Position numbers and translations under genes: made by a program. 64,000 bases of DNA from Druceiella hillmani (Eukaryota > Arthropoda > Insecta > Lepidoptera > Hepialidae). Positions 41,843-55,300 of the stretch are shown one piece after another. The stretch's first letter is position 1. Every line of letters begins with the position of its first letter. Where the stretch lies: positions 8,068,501 to 8,132,500 of the forward strand of contig JAYKKI010000006.1 in NCBI GenBank assembly GCA_039881145.1, in the 5' to 3' direction. Below the pieces are notes generated by a model. The model was not told the DNA's origin. It made no database searches and saw nothing but the letters and a program-made list of their open reading frames with translations.

Positions 41843-44800
41843 AACTGCGTAACGGTACTTAAAGACGTCATAAAATCACTCCCAATAATTTAACAAATGT
41901 TTATCCAATAGATATTAATAACTAGTCCACAGAAACTGATTCTGCGAAACGCGTTGTTGGAACGAATCTTAAAAAAAATTAAAAGTAGTATAAAGGACAA
42001 AGCTGATGATTCAGAAAAAACGTCACAGTAATTTTTAAACTGTTAAAATTTTGTCAAACAATTTGACGACTTGAGAAAACCTTCAGCATCTAAAATGAAA
42101 AAAAAATAATGAAAAATTACGAATCTACTTCATCTCAATGCTTCATTAATATAATTTGTTAACGGTTTAGGTAATATTATTATCATTACATTCAGTGTCA
42201 TTTATGCCATGTAGTCCAGATTTTAAGAGACCAATTTCATAAATAATAAACATAAATACGAAATAACAATTTAAAAATAATCAAATATCTCCCTTAATAG
42301 ACATTGAAAAATACACTATTAGAAACGAAACATGAAGGGATATTTCAATACTTAGTAAGCGCAAAGTAACTACCTTTTAACAAACACTTGTTTTCAATAA
42401 TTAATTGTACAAATTTGAATCTGAATTTTATATCATAATTTAAAGAAAATAAGCTTTTACATTTGTAGATACTAATACCATGTTAAAATATGACGAAATT
42501 AAAAAAATCTTATCGTAGTATTGTAAATAAGAGACACCGAAATAAAAAATAAAGCTGGAAGTGACTACATTTATCTTATAAAATGTCTTTTAAAAACCGA
42601 TTTCAAAAAATCTAAGCACTACAAAGTAAAACATAAGTGAATTCTCAGAAACCGCGGGACACGAAACCTCAAAATTTGGCCTAATATTATACATGTTAAC
42701 CGAAATATATCTCAACAGCTAACATTCAAAATTATTTGTGTGGGTATATTTAAAGGAGCAAAGAATTACATGTTTTTTTTTGTGTATCGTGCGTGATATT
42801 AATTTACCAGGCAAGTTAAAAGGAATTTCTAAACTTTTTATTTCAGAAATATTATATATTCCTAGAAATATGATTTACAATATTCACAAAATTAAGAAAA
42901 AGACACAGCGTTACCGGAAATTTACATAATGTTTACCGGAAATCTACGATAATATTTCTGTATTTCGTTTTGTGAATAAATTGATAAAAATTGAAAAAAT
43001 GAAAAGATATACGTAAGCAAAGCTATGAGAAAAAAAATTCCTTACAAAATTATTCTTAAATAATAAGTTTCGAACTGAATTATTCTATTCTCGCTTTAAC
43101 GATCCGCAGGAATCTAGTTTTGAAGAAGGATATGACGAAAAGAAATTTGTTTGAAATATAGTTAAGGTCTGTTCATTTAACGCATATTATAATTATGTTG
43201 TATACAATTTTGCAATAGATATTATTAAAATTGTTACTTTCCAAGCGCTAAAATATTTTACGGATTTGTCGCATCGCAATGGATATGTTTGGAGGGTCAG
43301 TTGGATCTCATTCGGAAATTCCGTTACTATTTCCATATTTATTTTCGCATTGCTAAGAAATATTAAACAAATACAATAATTTTAATAAGCCTTCATGAAA
43401 AAATAGTAGTTCCAATAAAATAATAAAAACTGACCACGAAAAACATTACTGTTTTAATAAAGAACACGTTCTTTTAAAAAACACACTGTTTTGATGATGA
43501 GATTTTTTTAATAACTGATATCTAATAAGCATCGTGTTAATGTACGTGAACAAGTCTCGAGTTATTATCTCTAAATCGATTTCTCATTCGGATAATACTA
43601 ACGCAGTTGTTAAAGCATTTAGGTAAGATTGTTGATTTTGATGTTGCCTGCAATGACTCTCGAGAGTTCATATTTGACTTTAAAAGTGATGGTTATATAG
43701 GGATTTTCCACCATGAGTAGTAACAAAACATAAACACGTTTGTCTTGCTGAGCAAAGGAAATATGCAGAATATGGTTTATAACGTGATGTAACGTTTTAC
43801 AAGGAAAATAATTTTCATAACTTACGACGGACGTCGCTTATTTATATAAATCTAGCCGATTATATTTTACGACGAACATATTATAAATGGACATTGATTT
43901 TATTTAGGAAACTTGTCGTACTAAAATATTATTTTTGATGAAGTAAAATAGACAATGAGATATAATACATGTACGTAACTTGATTCCTATTTTTGAAGGT
44001 TTTGATAAGCGCAATCCATACAAGTTCATTTTCCAGAAAAATTGTAGAGGTCACAATGGGTAATGTGAAAATCCTTAGCATTGTACGTTCTATGAATTAA
44101 GAACAAGAACTTCAAATAAAATAATTTTAAACCTTTTAAATTTGCCTTTTCATACATATTTTTCTGTTTGGGTTTCTAATGGTTCCTGGTATTATTTTAC
44201 CTATTTTGATACACAACGGTTGAAAGATCTCGTCTTTCCGATATACGATTATCCCCTGTACTGCTTAAAGTACAAAAGTTGCAATTATCAAAAAAGGACT
44301 AAATTTTTGTGGAAAATTATAGTAATAATTCTGAGTATTTACAGAGTATTGAATTATAACAACATTTTAAAGTGTATAATACAAATATCCCATACCTTAC
44401 AGTTTATATGAGTACATACCTAAGTGCATACGGAAACATTGTAAGCCGAGTTCTACTCGTATTTAAGTTATTAAAATAATTTTGAACGAATTATTTTATT
44501 CCCAACTCTGAATCTTACATTTTTTTATTCGCTGCTTCATGTTATTTTATTAATAAATATTATTTCTAAATAAATTTTGCTTCTATAAATTTTGCTTCTA
44601 TATCATCCAACTACCATACATACTTACAACAATGGCAAGCAATCGTACATAAATATAAAGACATGTTAGTACAAATGGCACTTTCACATCTTATAATGTG
44701 ACATCCGATCATCATCGAATGCACAGTTCTGGTTATGGTGCAAGGATGTAAACCGGTTATCGAAAAATAAACCTTATCTAAATAGTCTTCAAAAATATGT

Positions 44801-45944
44801 ACACAAACATTGAATACAGAACATAACACTTTCATATAAGCATCAACGTATTTATGCGTTTAGTTTATTATTCATTATTCATAACATCCTACACTGCATG
44901 GTTCATGATTTCAAGCTATTACGGTGATGGAAGTTCAGAGAAAACGTTTTTCTGTTTTAGTCAATCTTTGTTTAAAAAGAAATATTACGAAAATATGATA
45001 ATGAATAAAATGCTTTATTTTCCTTAATTATCTACGAAAAACAAGGCATAATACTTAGTGGACATATTTCGTTGCGCATAACATCGAAGTTATTAAATAC
45101 AAAAGAAATAATATACATAGGAATATTTTTAAATAATGAAGCAACTATATTACAACCTTCCAATGAATAATATCATACGCAGTTTCAAAATGTAACGAAT
45201 TTAACTGATTGACATTCAGTCAAGCTGAATTACATTAGAGTTACAAAAAAGTCCAAAATGTTTTTATTCAAAATCATTGTTTCCAAATTCTCCCACTCGT
45301 ATGTTTTATCTTCCAAAGTACCCCGAAGGTTTATTATTTATATATAATTATTGTACAAAATCAAGCTCCAACTTTCAGATATCTTAATTGCAGTTGCAGT
45401 AACCCATTAGCTCTAAACAAATGTAGATTATGTAAAGATAGATAATTTTTTCAAACGACAGTTACACGATATTTAATTTATAGTATCTAAAGATGATAAG
45501 GATTTTATTTTAAAATTTCTTTTGTATGTCTGTCTCAATACCGTATATTTATGTTTTGTTGTTGTATTACCTTCTTGTTTGATTTAAAAACACTCGGGTA
45601 GGTGTACTGATACAGGAATACTGATAGGTGAAATAGGTTCTGAAACAAACACGTTAGAAACTATTTAATTTACAGATTTTAGTTCAGTCTTTGTTGCAGA
45701 TGGTAAAAAAATATTTCTCTATTAATAGCATATATCAGGAATTAATGGATAATTTTAATTAAAATAAACAATATTTTGATATGAAATAGTTTGAATACAT
45801 TTTCCTCTACCACAAATACATCACATTCAGGTGTGCTTGCAGGAAGACAGTTCACAAGATTCACACCATGGTACGATACCGATCGGTTTTGCATGAAAGT
45901 AAACAATCTAAATTCGTTAGTCTTCATTTATTTGTGGTAAAATA
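41843..45944. other. Intergenic downstream of Gr copy 1
   Basis: No gene recognised; contains the 44.4-kb fragment of the 210-bp repeat. Open frames 42738-42929, 44142-44411 (plus) and 44611-44835 (minus) have no family motif. Confidence 0.55.
44405..44465. repeat. Single fragment of the 210-bp repeat unit
   Basis: The segment reads GTACATACCTAAGTGCATAC, then GAGTTCTACTCGTATTTAAG, matching the 19-kb orientation over about 60 bases. It shows the unit also occurs dispersed. Confidence 0.65.
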
Positions 45945-46790
45945 TATATCTCATATAATAACATCGATCTTCTCTAAATCTGTACAAATGATTGCATACG
46001 CATTTGACATTGACATTAATGCTAGAACTCAAAAAGACCTCAAACAGGCATTTCTAGCACTAAAAGAGTCCAAAAAAATGTACCTCTCAATAAACCAGAT
46101 CAAAACCAAATAAATGCAATTTGAGACCAACACTGACTCTCCCACGCATTTTAAAATCTGTGATTACAAATTTGAAAGGGTGGATTCCTTTATCTCCCTT
46201 GGATCTGAAATCAACGCCGGCAACGATATGACTCCAGAACTGAGGAGACAAAAAACTTTAGCCAACAGATTCACGGACTAAGAAGACTCCTCAAATCGAA
46301 TAACATCAGAAGAGAAACTAAACTACTGTTATATAAAAGCTTAATCAGATCAGTGCTTAAATATGCAACTGAAACGTGGACATTGTCCCAAACTACTGAA
46401 AAAACCCTTCCAATTAACGAATGAAAAATCCTCAGATTCATTTTAGTGGGTCCTTTTACAATGGGTTTTGGCGAAGGAGAACAAATGCCAAACTTTTTTC
46501 GCTTATTTAAAGAACAAGATATAATAAAACTTATAAAAACGTATGAATTGAGCCGGCCATGTAATTAGAATGAAGATATATCCAGAAAACTAATTTTTCT
46601 GACCAAATCAAACAGCTCAAGAGGAAGAGGAAGACCCAAATGAATATGGGCGGACTGGCTAAAAAGTGTTTTTGACCCTCTCAACATAACAAACTGGAAA
46701 ACCGTGGCACAAAGAAGGAGGGCATGGAACAGTCTACTTGAGAAGGCCAGGGTCCACAAGGATTATCGAGCCACTGATGAATGAATAATA
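45945..46790 (+). mobile_element. LINE (non-LTR retrotransposon) reverse transcriptase 3' relic
   Basis: C-terminal third of a LINE reverse transcriptase on the plus strand. It begins inside the catalytic palm: FSKSVQMIAYAFDIDINART, where the family has YADD, so one catalytic Asp is replaced by Phe. After an in-frame TAA at 46111 the same frame continues with CDYKFERVDSFISLGSEIN to 46280. Later pieces in other frames read ATETWTLS, AGHVIRM and NWKTVAQRRRAWNSLLEKA, ending RVHKDYRATDE at 46787. Stops and frameshifts rule out function. The rest of the ORF, including the endonuclease, is missing upstream (5' truncation is usual for LINEs). The clade was not assigned. Confidence 0.85.
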
Positions 46791-49221
46791 ATATTGAACA
46801 GAAAATGTTTCCGTGCGAAAATTTGTAGTTGAACATGAGTAATTTTAAACCCCTAAATAAATAGTCCAGTAAATAAAAATTTACCATACGATGAATAAGA
46901 GAAGTAGGGATGAGAAAGAGGAAGTTACCATATTTTTTTCTGTAGGTATACATTTAAAAAGTTTTTGAACTCTTTCTCTAATGAGACTATACTTATCTTT
47001 CCGAGGTTTCAATACAATGCACGATTACTCCTTATTACTGCGAACATATTCAGAAGGCATATATAGTATTTAACGTGAGAAAGTTCCGTACATTTTTTAA
47101 GGGACACGGGTTAATACTCTATACAATCGTGATTACATTATATGTTGTAGCATTTTAGTTTAATTGGTTGCTGCAGTAGATATCATGCAAATATTTTAAG
47201 TATTCAAAAAAAGGGATAGAATATCAATATTTTACCCGGTTCAATTAATATTCTTAATCAATTCCTTTAATATTATTTAGCCACATCAATTATTTCAATT
47301 TATTTTTGGTTTAATTAATGCCAATTAAATAATTAACCAGAAGTGCTAAGGGCCCATAGATTTTGTTGTTGATTTACTTCTTTATTTAATTACTTCGATA
47401 GTAATATTGGTAAAATAATAATCCTATTCAGTGGACTGAAGAAATATTTTAGAAATTTGTGGCGTAGTTATGATACGAGAGTAACAATAAACGATCGGTG
47501 AAATATATAGAATATAATCAAGAGGATAAGCTTAAATTATCGTATGAGTCCGAACTTCATGTGGATCAACTATAAAGAGCACAAGATTAGACGTAGAGGG
47601 TAAACACGCAGAATAAAAATAGAGTTTGGAGAGAAATGATATTTTGAGAGCATAAATATAGAAGAGAAATGTTCAATACCGTGAATTACTTTATTGCAAA
47701 TTGGTACTTACACATAATAAATATTTAAAAATGTAGTTATTGTGTTGAGAAATAACTAGCGTGGTAAGAAAACATATGTAATATTTCAACTGGTACCAAT
47801 TTTTAGGTGCTATTCTTAGTGAAAAATATTAAAGAGGTAAATTCGAAACATACCCCCATTTTATTTTTATTACAAATTATGTGTCAAAATTGATGGAAAA
47901 ATTTTTATCAACGTATTGCAGCACAGCAGAAAAAATAAGACCGAAAACAAATATTTTACACAAAGCAGGCCAATTATTCAAATGTTTGTTTATGTTGGGA
48001 AGAATTTTCTTCCGGTTCGTCTCTCAAGGCTCCAAGATTGGCACAGCAAGAAAATACGAGAAGAAAAAATAAATTTTGGAAGTTCGCTGTTTTTTTTTCA
48101 CTGTTGCTAAAAGATTTAATTTTTATCTATATCTTATATGTCCATGCCTTTTCTTTTAATGTTTGATCGAAATTTTGATCCGCAATTAGATCATGTTTTT
48201 GTAATCTGATAAATATTTTTTTTTCATCTTTGCGTCATGTAACATAATTTTTCGTCACTTAAAATATTCATAATTTATAAAAATTCTTCATTGTTCTCAT
48301 TCATTATCATCATAAAACTTTTGTTTCAATCGACCTTTACACGCAGTGAAGTGAAGGTAAACTAGCATTTTTAGGATCTGAATGATTATTCTACATTTAA
48401 TTTGTCACTCACAAATACTATTTATTTCTATCAATGTTTTATCAAATAGTTGTTGACAGTAAATTTTTAGTACTTAGGGAATGTACCCTGCAATACAAGT
48501 AGATTTTTTTTCGTTTGGCACACAATTTTTATTCAAAGATTTGAAGTTTTGTGTTTTATGAAATCCAGCAATGATTTCTCATTTTCACATTTATCTTTTA
48601 GAACAGTTAAATATACGATTTGATAAATTCAAATCATAATATAAACTATTTTAAAATAAAAATGTAAATATGTTCTTTTAGAAAAGATACTGATTGCCGT
48701 TGTGAAGCAAACCTGCATTCAGACTTGTTTTTCAAGCGTCGATAAATAATATTGTAGCCTTCATTATCCTCAACATAATTGTCTCCGTTACTCAGCGTAT
48801 AGCTCTGTAATTTGAATTGTTTAGGAGGAAAACGTATGCCCTAAATAGGAGATATTCACTTCGGTACAAAAGTTAGGCTATGATAGATTATATTGTACTT
48901 GATTTTCATCGAAAATAGCTTTATGTTTATGTCTACTAATATCGGCTTATATGGTATGATCTATTAGTTATTTTTGATTTGAGGAATTTGAAGAAAAAAG
49001 AATTTGAGGAAAAAACAATAACAATGCAAGTTTGGAAATAAAAACGAGGTTAGAATAAAATAATTATTTGTGGCAGTGTATCCACTCCCTTTGCGTTATA
49101 AAACATCGAAATTATTTACTATGAAAATTCAATTTTTCATTAATTTTTTAAGAAAATATTATTAACATAACTATTGTTAGGATTAAATGACCTAGAGTTA
49201 TCGATTGTTTGACCATGTTTG

Positions 49222-49277
49222 TATATAATTGAGCGCACGTTAGCACAATATATATAATTGAGCGCACGTTGGCACAA
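49222..49277. repeat. Direct duplication, 27-bp unit
   Basis: TATATAATTGAGCGCACGTT and the next 7 bases occur at 49222-49248 and again at 49251-49277 with one difference. Confidence 0.9.
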
Positions 49278-51105
49278 AATATATATAGTCTCTTTTCTTC
49301 TATTTTTCAAAATTTATTTTATACTTTGCAGAAAATTTTAATTCAGGGTGTTGTCGCATTGCATTATAATCCTAAATGAATGACATTTGGAAGGGAACGT
49401 TATATATTTCACTGAAACACCTCTACTAACTTTTAAGCAGCTTAGTATTATTTTCGTGTGTTATTTCAAGTATTATTTGAATAAAACCTGAAAATTACAT
49501 TATGTTGCTAGAAATATTTCCGTAGAATATTTTTTTGTTTTTCGAACAAATTTTTAATACAAAAGTAATAATTTTTTGTAGTTTGAATCTTTTGTTTTGT
49601 AGCAAGAATTTCTAGTGTCAACAAAAGTATTAAACTTACTTCTTCATGTGCTCACTAAATTATTATGTTTAATTTAAATATCTACTTAAGTACCGTTAGA
49701 GAGTTATTAAAGCTTGTTTTTCGTAAAAGGTCTAATTTAGTTTATACAATAAAACCAAAAAAAAAATTTAAGGTCCTAAATAAAAGTACCATAAACTAAA
49801 AATTGTGCATGCGTTTTTAGAAGCTGATTCATTTGGTAAATAATTGATCTTCCTTGTTTGACTGAAAAGCAACATTCAAATAAGTTATGTTCAATTCATT
49901 TCGGAAAAATATGAATGATATCCTCTATCTGCTTGTCAATCTATTTGGCAGTCTAGTTTTTAACACACGTGGAATATATAGGTAAAAGCATCACATAGAT
50001 TATCAATTCATATATTATGAAAATCTAAACCGGCAGTACAACGGGAGCTGACCTCTCTATTTTAAAAATTTTAAATTACATCTTGGTCAAAACTTTTACT
50101 TGATGAACTGATATTTGATTAGAAATTTTAACAAAACTTTTTCCCTTAACTTGTATCAACAACTGATACACAGAGAACTATAACATACTAATTGATGCAT
50201 GTTGTTGCAAACGCAGTCTCTAAAGTGTATCTGAAGACCTTCGCTTTACACGACTTGCTTCAATTTTGTACTGACTGCTCCACCTCTTTTAGTTTCATAA
50301 CTTAGAGCAAAACCCACAAACAAGAAGTAATATTTTATTTGAGATGAAAAACACCTTTTTTATTATGTATGCGCAAAAACGTGTGTGAGGCGCATAACAT
50401 TTTAAATTGATAATAAATACTATGGCGTTATGTGCAATTCCATGGAAAGAAGCCGTGGAAATTCTATAGTAAAACTATAGCGGTGATTCTAATTATTAGT
50501 TTTTTTTCAGTTATTAATTCGTAACTATTGAAATGTGCACCAGGTTTTTATCTCTAGGAAAGATATGGTAAGATATATACATTTTTCTATATTTACAGTC
50601 GATTTTCACGAAAACCATGTGATTTAGAAACTTAAAACTGGCATAGTAATATATCTTAAAAACCCTAATATTTTTTACAAGCTAATCTAAAGCCTTATAT
50701 TTTTTTTATTTCATATGACATATGGGTATTTTTTTGATTATGAGGAATATTTTGGTCTTTTTTTAATAATTTTAAACACTATATTTAACAAGATATTCCA
50801 AAAAAACATGCGAAAACGAACATTCCCCCTTTTGTTTCCGAAAAGACTGAACCAAAAATAATGAAAAGAATTTTATGTTTGAAAAAGGATTATTTTATAT
50901 TTTTTTAAATATTTACGATATTTTACACCATTAGTCAATATACTTACGTTATAAAAAAACAAATATTTGTAAATAGTTTAATAGAAACCCTAAGTGTATA
51001 TAATTGTCTAAGTATGGCAATTCGGAAATACAGAACACCCGTAATGGTAGTTCCACTCATGCTTGCCAGGTCTTTCAACAAATATGTGCACGTGTTACAA
51101 TTTTA

Positions 51106-51145
51106 ATATTGATACTCAAATTACGTTATATTGATACTCAAATTA
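51106..51145. repeat. Direct duplication, 18-bp unit
   Basis: ATATTGATACTCAAATTA at 51106-51123 and 51128-51145. Confidence 0.9.
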
Positions 51146-51822
51146 ATAAATCGTCAATCTTAATATAACTAATTCACTGATTTCGGATACATGCAAATGA
51201 ATGAATTGTTATGACGACCCTGGTTTTCTCTGGAAAAAGAACATATTTTATTAGAAAATAAATTATTAACTACTTTTTCTTGTTTGCAGATCCTTAAGTT
51301 TAAAAAGGCACGGCTCTTGCAATCGCACGCATAGATAAGGAATTTCTAGAGTAAAATGATGTTTTATGATATTCTATATGTGATGCCGTAGTATTCGAAA
51401 GACAGATGACAGATGGGTAAAAGGTGATATCCCTAAATGAAATGAGAAAAAATTATATTTTTCGCTCCTAATAAACCGTTTTATTGATAAATATTGTCAC
51501 GATGAACGTATTTATTATTCTAGGATTATATTTATATTTAAGGACCTATTAGTTAAACTTACTACAGTCAGGCTCCTAAATAGTTGGATCCTTAATTTTC
51601 ATATTTGTAATTATTTGAAATATTACAATTAAATACATACTAAATTGTTTATTTCTAGAGTACGCGCATTAGGGGCAGAGTGGAGGAAACAAGCGCCTCA
51701 GAAACCATAGAAAATATTAGAAAAGTCACTTTTGAAATCGAATTATTTCTTGTTTCCACTTTAGTTGTATTATATTTTACGTCGTATTTTCAATTTGCAG
51801 GAAGAACCTAATGAGATAATAT

Positions 51823-52334
51823 TCAATTAAAAGACAAAATAATAATTGATTTCAAATATTTGTTATTCTTTTTGATTGCGGTAAATGTATTACAAAAGAA
51901 AAGATAAACAGGCTTATATTCGAATTTTACTTTCATTTGTAAATTTGATTTAGAAGCCGCGTGGAAATGCCAGATGAAAATGAACATAAACCAAGAAGCT
52001 GTCGCTGGTATAATATCTAACAATAATGGTTTTACAGATTTATATATAGTTTTATGTGATGACGATATTGCCCCCATGTCTCTAAGATTGCCAATCCGTG
52101 CCATGACCACCATTTGCATTGTGTGAACAAGCCGCAGATCATTGCATACTTGAGACAACATGAAAAGAAGCAGGCTATGTAAAATCCATTAGCAGTGTAA
52201 ATAAAAACGATCGAGCAATGGTCACTACAGAAGCGGATGGTTGTTGATTCAAACGGTTCTATGGCACTAGCGTGAATCACAATAAAAATAAGCATACCGT
52301 CAAAGAGACCAACAAACAAGAAATCCAAAAACAA
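51823..52334 (-). other. Possible decayed membrane-protein fragment, unrecognised
   Basis: Two overlapping minus-strand frames of 100 and 112 residues. The first (from 52334) reads GMLIFIVIHASAIEPFESTT and FIYTANGFYIACFF. The second, shifted by one base and starting at 52161, reads CNDLRLVHTMQMVVM, SHKTIYKSVKPLLLDIIP and SWFMFIFIWHFHAAS. Both are hydrophobic and longer than most chance frames here, and they could be one protein broken by a frameshift around 52160-52190. I cannot name a family. It may equally be chance. Confidence 0.3.
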
Positions 52335-55300
52335 TACAAATATTTTATATTTATTTTATAAGATATCAGAAATAAATTCCTAAATTCTTTCAACATGCAT
52401 TTCTGTATGGTTATATTGAAATGAAAAATCTGAACAGGTAATACAGGAACTTCATAAGAAGCAACTTTTCCATCTATAAGTGATTTTCCTAGTTTACCTA
52501 TCGATGGTCTGAATGAATGTAATTAAATTCAAAGGAGATTTCGTCGAAAGACATTGTTGGACCGAAGGTAAAAAACACGAAAATTTAAACTTTAAATGGA
52601 AATTGCATGAACTTGGACAAACTTAACTTTAATAAATATCATAACCTAGCGATATTTTGGAACTTCATCTGCACCGAATTTTCAAGTACGAGTGCAGTGT
52701 CTTGATGAGTTTCTTTTACTTCTTACGTAAGCCACAATAATATGTTTAATTTATATTCCGTGGTCCCATTTGCACTTCTTCTCCGTTCTCATACCTGCTT
52801 CTGTGTGTACTTTAAAACCCGCCCCTGCTCACCACTGTTGCGGAAATTTTATTTAATTTTCTATGTAAATTTTTATCAACATAACTTTGAAACCTTCAAA
52901 ACTATTACAATGAAACCTACACTACAAAGTCCTTCTGTCTTTAAGTTTTGTATTATGTACTGATGTCTTTACATGTATTTTAACCTGCAATCTTACAGTT
53001 AACTTAATAATTTTAAGGGCAAGGAAATGAAGTTGCGGGCACATCTAGTGCTGACAAAAACGAAATTTCTACCTATCATAAAATATATAAGCTTTAAAGC
53101 AAAACCTAATCAAATTAAAATCTTTGTAATCTTTCAGTTGACAGCTATAAGTTCTGCATTTTCTTCTATATATGCTAGGAGTTCAGATCGATATCAAGAA
53201 AACCGTCTGATAAAATAAATCGCTTTATATGTAAACAGATCGCGGACAGATCGACGATTTCCAATTGCTCTTAATGGATTTAAATTCAGAAGAAAAATTA
53301 ACTCAAAATCCAATACACTCAGCTCATGTCTTGAATTTTAATAGATTTAAACGACATCAGTCCCTTTACAAAGCGATAACAGGTTTCTAAAATATATCCT
53401 CCTCTAGATCCAGGGGTCCAGGGGTCTAAAATAGATCCTTTATATCAAGAAGATCAAATAAAGTGATGATAATAAAAGCACAAAGCAAGCAAAAACAAGC
53501 GAATAACGACTGCATATATCACGAAGAAATCATATTTTGTATGTATCATATTTGTGTTTAGGTAGATAAATGGATCTGTGTTGCCAAAAAATTAAATAAA
53601 TTTTAATAAACTACATACGGACCAGACAAAGTTTTTGCCATTTATTTGACATGACCGTAACCATCATACGCAATCTGTTACATTTCTAATAACAGAAACT
53701 AACCATGTCTAAGACGGGGCAGCAAATAAAACGCGAAGTCGTCAAACTCCATCGATTTTAATAAGTAGAACCACATGTTTTGAAGACATTTCGTACGAAA
53801 ATTAACTCATGCATATCTCCAAAATTTAGTTAAAATTTCTTCTTTTAGTACATAAAAAAATTGTATGTAGCGATAGTTTTTTAACAACATGTGGGTATCC
53901 ATAACCATATATTGCCTAAAAAAATCATCAAAATTATTTTGGTAGTAAAAATACGCAATATCAGTTTGAAGTAAATATTTACGAGTAACTTGAAACGTTA
54001 AAATTAACAGTTGATATTGCCAAGAAAATATACAAGTTTTAGAACTAAAAATTTCCGGTTGCTTATCAAAAAATTTACATTCGCCGCTCGAATAATATAC
54101 AATAATATAAATGCATTACAAAAAAGATAAATTTATTAATAGTTTCAAGATTTATTAATTAGAGGGAAATAATTATGTCTAAAAGAGAAGCCATTATTTT
54201 ACCAAATATAGAGTAAAATAATCACATAAATGGCAATCATACGGTTTGCAGTATAATCGTAGATTTATTTATAGTGTTTGGATATTAAAGAGTTGCCTAT
54301 AGAGGCACTATAAATAAATCTACGATTATAACATATATAAAACAACAACCTGCCACGTCTTTCGTCGTATTCCTCCTAATTGATGTTCAGCCCGTAGGCA
54401 TCACTAATTTAATACACATTCAAGTTGAATTATAAAATGACTCATTTTCAAGGTGTACCTAAGTACAAATCCATATACAGGGTTTTATAAAACTGATTAT
54501 CTAACAAAACCTAATATTAACTCGCACAAGGCTTCCCCCACACACGTAAGCAATTTTCATAATTTCCAATGCTTGGCTTTATGCAAGTTTATGCCCAAAA
54601 CTAAAGGTTGCTGAAACTTTTGAGAAGAATATTATCGAAATCCTCGAATACGAATAAACGGTTTGTATATAATATCAGCAGAGATTTAATTAAGAAGAAA
54701 ACATTCCCGAGTATTTTATATTATGCAGAATGGGACATAACATTAATCAAATTTAGGTTAATTTTTGGATGTTATATTTTGCATAAATATATTTAAAAAG
54801 TAGTTATTGCTATAAATTTAATTACGTGGTATGCAAACTGATACAAATTTAAAGTTAAACTGATCTAGCTTTGCGACTACAATCGTATGTAAAACATGGC
54901 ATCCGAAAATTTATTGATCTGTCGTGGACCTTTTTCATAATAGTTAATATTTATAGTAAGGGAGCTTATTAACTCTAGTTTACTTTAGTAAATACAGAAA
55001 ATATATTTATCAAAAATATTGGAAGTTTGGTATAAAAAATATTTTATCAATTGAGAAAGCAATTAAAACAAAGGGTTGAGGGGATATTAAAACTATTTTT
55101 TTTTGAATTTTATATAATGTGATACTAAAGTTATATTTAAAAATGTGGACCTAAAATATTTCCATTTCAGAAACTGCAAAAGATAGTTACAAAAAGCACA
55201 AAATTGCTAAACGTTGACTTTAAGTTTGCCAAAAAACTCCGATTAATATTGTAGACCTTTCAGTTATCGAGAAATTTAAGTTATGTTTTACGATTGTGAA

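Larger units (their letters stand above)
46791..51822. other. Intergenic, no gene recognised
   Basis: AT-rich DNA after the LINE relic with two short direct duplications (49222 and 51106). The overlapping frames near 47.9-48.1 kb show no motif. Confidence 0.55.

Noticed and set aside
46565..46953. Minus-strand frames of 64 and 90 residues
   Set aside because: They are antisense to the LINE reverse transcriptase relic.
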